This document shows positions 8,912 to 17,893 of a stretch of 56,714 bases of DNA, one piece after another. The notes under the pieces were generated by a model, which did not search any database, was not told the DNA's origin, and saw only the letters and a list, made by a program, of their open reading frames with translations. Source of the DNA: Luteimonas padinae (GTDB taxonomy: Bacteria; Pseudomonadota; Gammaproteobacteria; Xanthomonadales; Xanthomonadaceae). The translations under genes were made by a program, and so were the position numbers. Numbering within the stretch: the stretch's first letter is position 1; every line of letters starts with the position of its first letter. The stretch lies in NCBI RefSeq assembly GCF_014652935.1, contig NZ_BMZT01000010.1:1-56714 (forward strand). The letters run 5' to 3'.

Positions 8912-11364
8912 GCGTGCTGGTCCCCGGCGATGGGCGGCGCGTCGCCGCGGCCGGCAAAGCTGCGCAGGGTGCGCAGCGCGGCCTGCCAGGCGCGGTCGAC
9001 CAGGCGGCCGCGCTCGGCGGTGACGATGCGCGCCTGTCCGGCCGCGATCATCCGCGCGAGCGAATCCAGCGAATGCTCGCCGATGCGCTGGCCGCGCTGG
9101 TTCACGAACAGGGCGTTGTCGGTGACCGGGCTGAACCAGGACATGCGGCGGCGGACGACGTCGCCCTGCTGGTTGGTGGTGAATTCGATCCAGGTGCCGA
9201 ACGGCATCACCCGCAGCTGCTCGTAGCGCGCCTGTTCCTCCGGCGTGCGCGGCGGCAGGTCCGGCCGGCGCGCGCGCTCGGCGTCCTCGCCCAGGCGCGT
9301 GCGCGCCTTGAGCTTCATCGCCAGTTCGGTGCGTGAGGCCGGATCGTCCTCGTCGCTGCGGCTGCTGGTGAGGCGGGCGGCGATGATGGCCGCTTCCTCG
9401 GCGTGGTAACCGACCTGCGACAGCGCGGTTTCCACGTGCGCGGCCAGCGCCGGGTCGGCGGCGTCCTCGCCCTTCGCGCAGGCGGCGATGATGCGACGGG
9501 TGGCGTCGAGCTGTGCCTGCCACTCCGCCGAATCCTCGCCCTGGCGCAGCAGGGTCAGGGTGAGCACGTCGGCCCAGGCCTGGCCCAGCAGCGCGCGCGA
9601 GAACTTCGGGATGCGCTGGTCGCCGAGCAGCTTCTCCAGCGCGGCCGCCGAACGCAGCTTGGCGACCTCGAGCTTTTCCTTGCCCCGCGCCGCCTCGACG
9701 TGCCGGCGCTCGAGCATCTCCGCCTTGCGCACCTGCGCCTGCAGGTGGCCCTGCAGCTGCGCGTTGCTGGCCTCGAAGACGGCGGTGTCGCCGTCGTAGC
9801 GGTCGACGACGTGGCTCACGGCCTGCTGCAGCGGCAACAGCAGCTGCGGGTCGACGTCGTCCTTGTCGAGCCAGCTGGCGGCGGTCTCGGCGACGGTGTT
9901 GAGGAGTTCGCGCGCCGGATGGGTGGCCTGGACGAAGAAGGCCTGGTCCTGCAGCGCCACCCGCAGCAGCGGCAGCTGCAGGCGCCGGATCAGGGCCGCG
10001 GCCGGCGCATCGGCGCTGATCTCGCCCTCGAGCTGGCCGTACAGCAGGTGCAGCAGCTCGAAAGTGTCGTTGTCGCGCTGCGACAGCGCGGCGCCCTTGC
10101 CGTGACGCTGGCGCGCCTGCGCGAGCAGCATCTGGCGCACGTCCATCAGGCTGGGCTGCGCGCCCCCGGGGCCGTGCGGCTGGCGCTGCAGGGTGCCCAG
10201 GGCGCTCATGAGCTCGCCGGTGCCGAGCGTCGCCATCGCGCCGGACGGCCGCGCGGAGCGCAGCTTGCCGATCAGCGCCCGGCGGCCGGCCAGCAGCTGC
10301 TGGAGCGCGAGGTAGGAGGCCTCCTCGTCGCTGCCGGCAAGGGCGGTGGTGGTTTCCGCCATCCAGGCCGTGTGCGGCCGCGTGGCCGCTCCGGTTCCCG
10401 GCGGTATCGAGGCACCGGCGTCATGGCCGTCACCGGCGGTGGCGCCTCCGCCGTTCCGGGGGCTGCCGTCGGGACGTGCGCGGTGCGCGGGCGCCGCGGG
10501 CTCGCCGGGACGGCCGCCGGAGGGGCGGGATCCGTCCGCGGTCGCCTCGCCAGCGCGGCCTCCTGGCTCGCGTCTCGGAGGACGCGCCGAGGCCTGGCCG
10601 GGTGCGGAGCCCTCGGCCGCGTCCAGGGCCTCCTGGCGCGAGGAGGCGCGCAGGCGCAGTGGCACGTAGGTCAGGCCCTTGAGCACGCCCGCCTGGTCGA
10701 GCGTCGCGTCGAGCTTCTCCAGCACCGGCGCGTAGTGCGCCATGACCAGGCGATCGAACAGGCGGTACAGCAGCTCGCGTGACTCCGGGCCGAGGTGGAG
10801 CGAGCGGCAGGCCTCGCGCAGCGCGCGGCACACGGCCTGCGGGCCCAGCGGCAGGCGCCCGGCGTCCATCGCAGGCGTGCCGGCCAGTACGCCGAAGCGC
10901 TGGCCGAGCAGGTGCATCGGCAGGCTCGCGCGGCCTTCCTGACGGGTGGCGATCTCGCGCAGCAGGGTGTCCTCGTCGATCATCGAATCGTCGACCAGGC
11001 TCAGCACGCGGCCGGCAACCGGCGCGGCGGGCGCATGGGCCGGCTCGGGCGCCGGCGCCGCGCGGATCCCGGCAAGGCCGGCTTCGAGTTCGAGCATGAA
11101 CTGCGGCACCAGGTCCGAGCGGCCGGCACGGAAGGTGCGCAGCGACTGGACGTAGGCGGATTCACTGCCCGGGTGGCGGGCGCGCTCGCCGAGGCGGAAC
11201 AGCTCCTGCTCGTACTCGTCCAGCAGCAAGGCCAGGTACGGGTCGAGCTCGGCGGAGACCACCCGTAGCGCCGCGTCCAGCGCCTGGCGGACGCGACGCG
11301 GCAGGTCGGCCGCCGCCAGGTTGAGCCTGGCGTGGCCGTGGTCTGGATGTGTCGTCAATGACAT
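8908..11364 (-). CDS. DUF1631 family protein
   Basis: This 818-residue cytosolic protein has no signal peptide or membrane segment. The N-terminus (LDPYLALLLDEYEQELFRLG, then SLRTFRAGRSDLVPQFMLEL) and the C-terminus (MPFGTWIEFTTNQQG... RRRMSWFSPVTDNALFVNQRG) match the DUF1631 family of gammaproteobacteria, which is sometimes mislabelled thymidine phosphorylase. A low-complexity Pro/Ala/Gly/Arg linker sits at about residues 250-340. The C-terminal 150 residues have a beta-rich, PilZ-like look, which is only an impression. It is coupled by a four-base overlap to the PilZ gene, which suggests a c-di-GMP-linked role. ATG start at 11364; no strong ribosome binding site is visible. Confidence 0.85.
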   Translation of the reverse strand: MSLTTHPDHGHARLNLAAADLPRRVRQALDAALRVVSAELDPYLALLLDEYEQELFRLGERARHPGSESAYVQSLRTFRAGRSDLVPQFMLELEAGLAGIRAAPAPEPAHAPAAPVAGRVLSLVDDSMIDEDTLLREIATRQEGRASLPMHLLGQRFGVLAGTPAMDAGRLPLGPQAVCRALREACRSLHLGPESRELLYRLFDRLVMAHYAPVLEKLDATLDQAGVLKGLTYVPLRLRASSRQEALDAAEGSAPGQASARPPRREPGGRAGEATADGSRPSGGRPGEPAAPAHRARPDGSPRNGGGATAGDGHDAGASIPPGTGAATRPHTAWMAETTTALAGSDEEASYLALQQLLAGRRALIGKLRSARPSGAMATLGTGELMSALGTLQRQPHGPGGAQPSLMDVRQMLLAQARQRHGKGAALSQRDNDTFELLHLLYGQLEGEISADAPAAALIRRLQLPLLRVALQDQAFFVQATHPARELLNTVAETAASWLDKDDVDPQLLLPLQQAVSHVVDRYDGDTAVFEASNAQLQGHLQAQVRKAEMLERRHVEAARGKEKLEVAKLRSAAALEKLLGDQRIPKFSRALLGQAWADVLTLTLLRQGEDSAEWQAQLDATRRIIAACAKGEDAADPALAAHVETALSQVGYHAEEAAIIAARLTSSRSDEDDPASRTELAMKLKARTRLGEDAERARRPDLPPRTPEEQARYEQLRVMPFGTWIEFTTNQQGDVVRRRMSWFSPVTDNALFVNQRGQRIGEHSLDSLARMIAAGQARIVTAERGRLVDRAWQAALRTLRSFAGRGDAPPIAGDQHA

Positions 11365-11464
11365 GGTCGTGCTGCCGGTTCCCCTGGGCGATTCATATCA
11401 CGGGCACGGTGTGACGGCCAGCACGCGGTCCGCACCCGGGACCGGCCACCACCTGCACGCGCCG

Positions 11465-12715
11465 TCAGGGGAGGAACAGGGACACGACGTCGTTGCCCAG
11501 GCGCCGCCCGAGCGTCGTCGGCACCATCCGCTCGCCGTCGCCGTCGCCGTCGCCGTCGCTGGCCAGCCAGCCGCGGGCCACTGCTTCGTCAAGCTCCCGC
11601 TGGATCGTCGAGCGCGGAAGGCCGGTGCGCGCCTCGAAGTCGGCCAGCGCGAAGCCCTCGTGCAGGCGCAGCGCGTTGAGCATGTATTCGAAGGGCAGGC
11701 GGGAGGCCGGGACATCCTCGTCGCCGCCCAGCGCGTCGGCGGTGCCGGCGGCGGACATCCACGCCGTGGGGTGCTTGAGCTTCCAGCGCCGGCGCACGGC
11801 CTGCGTCGCCCCCAGGCTGATCTTGCCGTGCGCGCCGGCACCGATGCCGAGGTAGTCGCCGAAGCGCCAGTAGTTGAGGTTGTGCGCGCACTGCCGGCCG
11901 GGCCGCGCGTAGGCGCTGACCTCGTAGTGGTCGAAGCCGGCGGTGGCCAGCATCGCCTGGCAGTGCTCCTGCATGTCCCAGGCGGCGTCCTCGTCCGGAA
12001 TCGCGTCGGGCGGGCGTGCGGCGAACAGGGTGTTGGGCTCCAGCGTGAGCTGGTAGTGCGACACGTGCGCGGGCTGCAGCGCGAAGGCGCGCTCGAGGTC
12101 GCGCGCGGCGCCGGCCAGGTCCTGGCCCGGCAGCGCGTACATCAGGTCGATGTTGATGTTGTCGAAGCCCGCGTCCTGCGCCAGCTTCACCGCGGCGTTG
12201 GCCTCGCGGCTGTCATGGATGCGCCCCAGCCGCTGGAGGCAGCCGTCGTCGAAGCTCTGGATGCCGAAGCTGAGCCGGTTCACGCCGGCGGCGAGGTAGC
12301 CCTCGAAGCGGCCGTGCTCGGCGGTGCCGGGATTGGTCTCGAGCGTGATCTCGCAGCCCGGCGCGAAGCGCAGCCGTGCGCTGGCCTGCTGCAGGAAGTC
12401 GTCGATCGCATCGGCCGGGAACAGCGAGGGCGTGCCGCCGCCGAAGAACACGCTGTGCACGGTGCGGCCCCAGGCCAGCGGCAGGTCGTGCTCGAGGTCG
12501 GCGACGAGCGCCTGCACGTAGCCGGCGAAGGGCAGGGCGCCGCGCTGTTCGTGCGAGTTGAAGTCGCAGTAGGGGCATTTGCGCACGCACCAGGGCAGGT
12601 GCACGTACAGCGACAGCGGCGGGCAGCGCAGTTCGCCCGCAGATGGTCCCGAAGCGGCTGCGGGCGCTGCGGCCTGCCCGGCGGCCGGGATCTGGGGGGG
12701 GGCAATAGACGGCAT
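11465..12715 (-). CDS. hemW: Radical SAM heme chaperone HemW
   Basis: This 416-residue cytosolic protein is thought to bind heme and deliver it to respiratory enzymes. The radical SAM iron-sulfur motif CVRKCPYCDFNSH (CxxxCxxC plus the fourth HemW cysteine region) follows LSLYVHLPW. FFGGGTPSLF, LETNPGTAE, NRLSFGIQSFDD and the HemW C-terminal winged-helix region are present. It lacks the extra features of coproporphyrinogen dehydrogenase HemN. The start is uncertain: ATG 12715 and ATG 12784 are in frame and neither has a good ribosome binding site. 12715 gives a length nearer the family norm. In relatives hemW usually follows rdgB directly; here the RHS locus separates them. Confidence 0.92.
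   Translation of the reverse strand: MPSIAPPQIPAAGQAAAPAAASGPSAGELRCPPLSLYVHLPWCVRKCPYCDFNSHEQRGALPFAGYVQALVADLEHDLPLAWGRTVHSVFFGGGTPSLFPADAIDDFLQQASARLRFAPGCEITLETNPGTAEHGRFEGYLAAGVNRLSFGIQSFDDGCLQRLGRIHDSREANAAVKLAQDAGFDNINIDLMYALPGQDLAGAARDLERAFALQPAHVSHYQLTLEPNTLFAARPPDAIPDEDAAWDMQEHCQAMLATAGFDHYEVSAYARPGRQCAHNLNYWRFGDYLGIGAGAHGKISLGATQAVRRRWKLKHPTAWMSAAGTADALGGDEDVPASRLPFEYMLNALRLHEGFALADFEARTGLPRSTIQRELDEAVARGWLASDGDGDGDGERMVPTTLGRRLGNDVVSLFLP
11533..11558 (-). repeat. Hexanucleotide repeat inside hemW
   Basis: About four tandem copies of GTCGCC (plus-strand reading) encode an Asp-Gly run (SDGDGDGDGER) near the C-terminus of HemW. The unit length keeps the frame when copies are gained or lost. 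Confidence 0.75.
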
Positions 12716-12944
12716 GGGTACGACAGATGGGCCTGGGACCAACGCACATGGTAACCGTTCGTCTGGATCATGTTGACTTGTCATCAGCGCGCGAGTAGAC
12801 GTCGCCCGGGGACCCGATCTCGACCCGGCGCGCTCGCGTGGCACGCAGGTCGCTGCACGGGCTTCCGACGAAGACGAGTTCGACTTGCATGGCAGCACGG
12901 TCGCTCCTTTCGGTCGCGCCTGCCGATTCCATGGAGGATGGGCG

Positions 12945-15900
12945 ATGCGAGGCTTCCCGGTATTCCGACTGTGGGCCGCCCTGTGGGTTCCCTGTGTCCT
13001 GCTTGTCTCCGGACCGGCGCTGGCTGAAACCTACTGGCTCGATTCACGCTTCGACACGAACCAGACCCACTATCCGAACGGCGAAGAGGCCTGCCTGACC
13101 GGCGAACTGCAGCGGCGCCGGGATGGCTACGAGGCAGGCAGTACGCTGCCCCATCGCTATGCATCTCCCAACGTCGGCCCGGACGTCGGCATCGGCGAAC
13201 GCATCTGCAGGGGCGTGATCGAACGCCAACAGTTCGGCCGCTGGCTTCCGGTGGAATTGGTGGACACCGTGGTCTACGGCCCACTCGGCACCAGGCCGAC
13301 ATGTGCGTTGCTTGGCCTGGCGGACCCGGAAACGGGGCAATGCGGTGTACCCAAATGCGACAACGACTGTCCTGCCGACGGCGGCAACAAGTCGAACCCG
13401 ATTGCCAGCGCCACGGGCAACAAGCGCCAGCGCGAATTGGACTACCGTGGTGCCGGCATGTTTCCACTGGAGTTCGTCCGCACCTATAACAGTCATCGCG
13501 TGGCCGACAACCAGGTGCGGCCCATCGGCGTGGGCTGGACGCACAACTATGCCGCGAGGCTGGTGCCCCTGCTCAGCGGAACTTCGGTGACGCGGATCCG
13601 AGCCTACCGTCCCAACGGCGCCATCCAGACGTTCAGCCTCGTCGGAGGCAACTGGGTCGGCGACGCGGATGTGCCCGAAACGCTTACGGCCACGGTCTCC
13701 GGCGGTGTCCTGGTATCGGCGACCTACCGGCGCGCGGATGACACCGTCGAGAATTACGATGATCTCGGCCAGCTGACCGCGATCACGTCGCCCGAAGGCT
13801 TCGTGCAGACACTGAGCTATGCGACCGCTACGGGCGTTTCCCCCTACGTACAGCGCGTGACCGATCCACAGGGTCGCTGGCTGGCCTTCGGCTACACCGG
13901 CAACGCACTGACCTCACTGACCGACAGCGCCGGCACCGTCATCGGTTATTCCTACAGCGGCGGCAACCTGGTGACTGTCAGCTACCCGACCGAGCCTTCG
14001 GGCACGGTCACCCGCACCTACCATTACAACGAGACGGGCCAGACCGGCGGTGTTTCCCAGCCACATGCGCTGACCGGCATCACCGACGAGAGCAGCCATC
14101 GCGAGGCAAGCTGGCGCTATGACGCCAATCGGCGCGCGGTGCTGAGTGTGCATGGCCCGCACTCGTCGGCCGTCGACCGGGTGACGCTGCAGTTCAATTC
14201 CAGCGGCAGTGCCACCATCACCGACAGCCTGGGCAAGACCCGGAACTATGGATTCAGTGTCAGTCATCGCGCGGCGCGGCTCGCCTTGTTGGATGCACCC
14301 TGCGACGGCTGCACCAATGCAGCTGCGGCCCGCTCGTACGACGCCAACGGCTACCCTCAGAGCGCGACTGATTTCGAGGGCAACGTCACACAGTTCATCT
14401 ATGACGCACGGGGTCTGGAAACCCGGCGCGTCGAGGCTGCCACCGACACCGCCGGAAGCAGGCGCACCGTGGAGACAGACTGGCATCCGACGCTCCGGAA
14501 GGCGACCGAGCGCAGGATCTTCGATGCAGGCAATGTCCTGATCGCGCGGGATGTGTTCGCTCTCAACGCGCGCGGCCAAGTGCTGATTTCCACCCGAAGC
14601 GATCCGGTGGCGGCGGTGAGTCGTACGGTCACCACGACATACTGCGAGGCGGGCGACGTCAACCTGGGCATCTGCCCGATGATCGGCCTGCCGATCAACG
14701 TCGACGGTCCGCGTACCGACGTGAGTGATGTGACCAGCTATGCCTATTACCAGAACGATCACGTCGGCTGCTCGGCGGCGCCGGCGACCTGCCAGTACCG
14801 CCGGGGTGACCTATGGAAGGTCACGGATGCACTGGGGCGGGTGACCGAGTTCCTGCGCTACGACGCAACCGGGCGTGCACTCTCCACGAAGAATCCCAAT
14901 GGCGTCACAACCGAGTACGAGTACCATCCACGCGGCTGGCTGACCGCCGTGAAGATCCGCGGGCCGAACAGCGGTGTCGAAACGGACGATCGCATCACGA
15001 GGACGCAGTACTGGCCGAACGGACTGGTGCAGCGCGTCACTCGTCCAGGGGGCGCCTACCTGGACTTCCTGTACGACCCTGCGAAGCGTCTGGTCCGGAT
15101 CAGCGACAGTGAGGGCGGGTACATCGCTTACACGCTCGACAACGCCGGAAATCGCGTGGCCGAGCGGACCCGCGAAGCCGACGGTACGCTTCGTCGTTCG
15201 CTGTTTCGAATCTATGACGCGCTGGGGCGACTGGAGACCACGGCCGATGCCGCGAGCAATCCGACCGACTACGCGCGTGACGGCAACGGCAACGTCACCG
15301 CGGTCACGGATCCCCTGGGCACGACCACCGCGCACCAGTACGACGCGCTGGGCCGCCTCAGGCGTACGGTGCAGGATGTCGGCGGCATCGGCGCCGAGAC
15401 GCTCATGGGCTACGACGCGCTCGACAGGATCGTCCAGGTCACCGACCCCAAGGGTTTGCAGACCGCGTATACCTACAACGCCTTGGGCGACCTCCTGCAG
15501 CTGGACAGCCCGGACACGGGCACCACCACCTACACCTATGACAGCGGCGGCAACCGGGCCACGCAGACCGACGCCCGGACCCAAATGACGAGCCTGACCT
15601 ACGACGCGCTCGACCGGCTCACCGCGGTGACCCACGCCGGTGCGCCGGCGCTGGATGTGACCTACCAGTACGACACGGCGTCCAGCGTGTGCGGCACCGG
15701 CGAGACCTTCTCCCTCGGGCGTCTCAGCAGGATGCTGGATGGCAGCGGCCGCACCGAATACTGTTACGACCGGTTCGGGGACCTGGTGCGCAAGGTACAG
15801 GTCACCAACGGGCAGATCTTCGCCGTGCGCTACGGGTATACGACCGGCGGCCTGCTGCGATCGATGACGTATCCGGACGGCACCGTGGTCGACTACGTTC

Positions 15901-17411
15901 GCGACGTGCAGGACCGCATCACCGGGATCGGCGTCACCGGGCCCGGCGAATCCCGCGAACTCCTGCTGACGGCGGCCCTCTACTACCCCTTCGGTCCGAG
16001 CGCAGGCTGGAGCTACGGCAATGACCGGACGCTCGTGCGCGCGCACGACCGGAACTACCGCCCTTGGGCGCTCCACGATCCCGATCCGGACGGACTGGAC
16101 GTCGGCTTCGGCCACGATGCCGCCGGCAACCTGACGCGGCTGCACGACGCCGGCCATTCGGCGCTGCCGCAGGCGATGCTGCAGTACGACGCACTGAACC
16201 GACTGACCGCGTTCCGCGACGGGGCCAGCGGACTTCCGGATCAAAGCTACGACTACGATGCGACGGGCAACCGCACCTTCTTTTCCGATGCCGGCGGCAC
16301 GCAGGCCTACGCGTATGAACCGACAAGCCACCGGCTCGCGTCGGTGGCGGGCGTGGCCCGCGATTACGATCCCGCCGGGAACACCACGGCGATCGGCGGC
16401 CTGGCGCGGCAATTCCTCTACGACGCGACCAACCGCTTGAGCGAGGTCAGGGCCGGCGGCGTGACCAGCCGGCGCTACGCCTACAACGGCAAGGGCGAGC
16501 GGGTGCGCAGCTACCTGGGCGCTGCCAGCGCCTACAGCGTCTACGACGAAGGTGGCCGCTGGCTGGGTGATTACGGCGGTACCGGCGCGCCCACGCAGCA
16601 GGTGATCTGGCTGGACGATCTGCCGGTGGGCCTGTTGCAGGGCATGCCAGGCTCGGGCCGACGACTGCATTACGTGCAGCCCGACCACCTCGGAACGCCC
16701 CGCGTGGTGTTCGAGCCCGGCGGAAGGTCGGCGGTCTGGACCTGGGAACTCCGCAGCGAAGCGTTCGGCGACAGCGTGCCAGACGAGGATCCGGATGGCG
16801 ACGGCGTTGCCTTCAGGCTCGACATGCGGTTCCCGGGGCAACGATACGATGCGGCAAGTGGACTCAATTACAACTACTTCCGCAGCTATGACTCAAGCAC
16901 TGGCAGACATCCAGAAAGCGATCCAACGGGTCTGCGGGGCGGTATCAGTACTTACGCTTATGTCGAATCCAGTCCGCTGATCTTCACCGACGCGCTGGGT
17001 CTTGGAAAAGATCAACAATGCATAGCTGCCTATACCGCTGGTGGTGCGGTGTGTGGTGGTGCTATTGGCTACGCTGGAGGCGGTGTACTCGGTGGAGTAG
17101 GTGGCGGACTCGTCTGCAGCCCAAGCGGCCCTGGTGCCGCTGCTTGTGCTGCGGGTGGAGCTTTCGGGGGAAGCAAGGGTGGGGGACTTATTGGCTCTTC
17201 GATTGGTGGTGCAATCGGAAATCTCGTAGGACAAGTACGTTGCCCCACCGATGAAGACAAGTGCGAGGAACAAGCTAAAAAAGATGAACAGATGTGCAGA
17301 ATGGCGACGATCCCTGGTACAGGTCCTAGAGCTAGGTGCTGGGCAAGCGTTCAAGAACGCTATGGTGCATGTAGGGCTGGTCGCCCACTTCCCCCTCTTG
17401 TTATCTGGTAA
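12945..17411 (+). CDS. Secreted RHS/YD-repeat polymorphic toxin protein
   Basis: This 1488-residue protein starts with a Sec-type signal peptide (MRGFPVFRLWAALWV..., cleavage near GPALA-ET). Then come a cysteine-containing N-terminal region, a DUF6531-like module at about 145-220 (NPIASATGNKRQRELDY), many YD repeats (for example YDALGRL, YDATGNR) to about 1290, and the RHS core ending in DPTGLRGGISTYAYVESSP near 1344. The last 140 residues form the variable tip: a glycine-rich stretch, then a Cys/Lys-rich tail (KCEEQAKKDEQMCRMA). RHS shells encapsulate a C-terminal toxin, so the tail is the candidate effector; no known toxin fold was recognised. GGAGG lies before ATG 12945. GC falls clearly toward the 3' end, a sign of tip exchange. 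The gene stands on the opposite strand between rdgB and hemW. Confidence 0.9.
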   Translation: MRGFPVFRLWAALWVPCVLLVSGPALAETYWLDSRFDTNQTHYPNGEEACLTGELQRRRDGYEAGSTLPHRYASPNVGPDVGIGERICRGVIERQQFGRWLPVELVDTVVYGPLGTRPTCALLGLADPETGQCGVPKCDNDCPADGGNKSNPIASATGNKRQRELDYRGAGMFPLEFVRTYNSHRVADNQVRPIGVGWTHNYAARLVPLLSGTSVTRIRAYRPNGAIQTFSLVGGNWVGDADVPETLTATVSGGVLVSATYRRADDTVENYDDLGQLTAITSPEGFVQTLSYATATGVSPYVQRVTDPQGRWLAFGYTGNALTSLTDSAGTVIGYSYSGGNLVTVSYPTEPSGTVTRTYHYNETGQTGGVSQPHALTGITDESSHREASWRYDANRRAVLSVHGPHSSAVDRVTLQFNSSGSATITDSLGKTRNYGFSVSHRAARLALLDAPCDGCTNAAAARSYDANGYPQSATDFEGNVTQFIYDARGLETRRVEAATDTAGSRRTVETDWHPTLRKATERRIFDAGNVLIARDVFALNARGQVLISTRSDPVAAVSRTVTTTYCEAGDVNLGICPMIGLPINVDGPRTDVSDVTSYAYYQNDHVGCSAAPATCQYRRGDLWKVTDALGRVTEFLRYDATGRALSTKNPNGVTTEYEYHPRGWLTAVKIRGPNSGVETDDRITRTQYWPNGLVQRVTRPGGAYLDFLYDPAKRLVRISDSEGGYIAYTLDNAGNRVAERTREADGTLRRSLFRIYDALGRLETTADAASNPTDYARDGNGNVTAVTDPLGTTTAHQYDALGRLRRTVQDVGGIGAETLMGYDALDRIVQVTDPKGLQTAYTYNALGDLLQLDSPDTGTTTYTYDSGGNRATQTDARTQMTSLTYDALDRLTAVTHAGAPALDVTYQYDTASSVCGTGETFSLGRLSRMLDGSGRTEYCYDRFGDLVRKVQVTNGQIFAVRYGYTTGGLLRSMTYPDGTVVDYVRDVQDRITGIGVTGPGESRELLLTAALYYPFGPSAGWSYGNDRTLVRAHDRNYRPWALHDPDPDGLDVGFGHDAAGNLTRLHDAGHSALPQAMLQYDALNRLTAFRDGASGLPDQSYDYDATGNRTFFSDAGGTQAYAYEPTSHRLASVAGVARDYDPAGNTTAIGGLARQFLYDATNRLSEVRAGGVTSRRYAYNGKGERVRSYLGAASAYSVYDEGGRWLGDYGGTGAPTQQVIWLDDLPVGLLQGMPGSGRRLHYVQPDHLGTPRVVFEPGGRSAVWTWELRSEAFGDSVPDEDPDGDGVAFRLDMRFPGQRYDAASGLNYNYFRSYDSSTGRHPESDPTGLRGGISTYAYVESSPLIFTDALGLGKDQQCIAAYTAGGAVCGGAIGYAGGGVLGGVGGGLVCSPSGPGAAACAAGGAFGGSKGGGLIGSSIGGAIGNLVGQVRCPTDEDKCEEQAKKDEQMCRMATIPGTGPRARCWASVQERYGACRAGRPLPPLVIW

Positions 17412-17417
17412 ATCGAA

Positions 17418-17705
17418 ATGTCCGAAGTGAAAGATCCGATCGCTCAACGAACACTTAAGGCTGGCGATTCGGCCATCGTTGTGACGATTGGCAAGCCGGA
17501 AGAAGATGAGGGTGACTACCGTTGCTGGTACTCGTTGGATACCGGTCAGAATAGGAAGCAGAGTTATGCGATTGGTGCAGACTCTTTGCAGGCGCTGCAG
17601 TTGGCGATGATAAAAATCAATGCTGACCTTCTTGCTCTAGGTGAAGAGCTAGGTGTGCCTGTTACTTGGCTAGATGACACTCCTGGTGGCGGTTTCGTTG
17701 CTTGA
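17418..17705 (+). CDS. Putative immunity protein for the RHS toxin
   Basis: This is a small acidic 95-residue protein without signal or membrane segment, starting at ATG six bases after the RHS stop. Base composition is markedly lower in GC than the flanks, like the toxin tip. The segment SYAIGADSLQALQLAMIKIN followed by ADLLAL resembles, from memory, small uncharacterised families such as DUF6968 found beside toxins; this is unconfirmed. Position directly after a polymorphic toxin tip is the classical place for the cognate immunity gene, and that is the main basis for the call. If the toxin acts in the cytosol this protein would neutralise it there. Confidence 0.65.
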   Translation: MSEVKDPIAQRTLKAGDSAIVVTIGKPEEDEGDYRCWYSLDTGQNRKQSYAIGADSLQALQLAMIKINADLLALGEELGVPVTWLDDTPGGGFVA

Positions 17706-17893
17706 GCGCCAGATGGGTATGAGCCGGCGCTTGAGATAGAACAAACCCGAATGGCCCGGTGCTTCTGTTGTGGCTGTAGCTGCGCTTGTCGGTCATAGCC
17801 TCCTTGGCGCCACTTCCGATCAGTAGGGTGAGCCAGAAGTAGAGAGCCGCTCGTAGGGCAGATCCGCCTTTCTGTCATAGGGCGCACTACCGG
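17706..17893. other. Non-coding gap between immunity gene and rdgB
   Basis: About 190 bases of moderate GC. No convincing reading frame, terminator or known repeat was seen. It marks the distal junction of the RHS cassette with the rdgB 3' end and may contain cassette remnants. Confidence 0.4.

Noticed and set aside
12716..12898. N-terminal extension of HemW to 12898
   Set aside because: The extension is Ser/Arg-rich, has no ribosome binding site and crosses toward the divergent RHS start region; a start at 12715 gives normal HemW length.
14811..16841. A 676-codon minus-strand frame inside the RHS gene
   Set aside because: It mirrors the regular YD-repeat codons of the RHS frame and has no independent protein features or start context.
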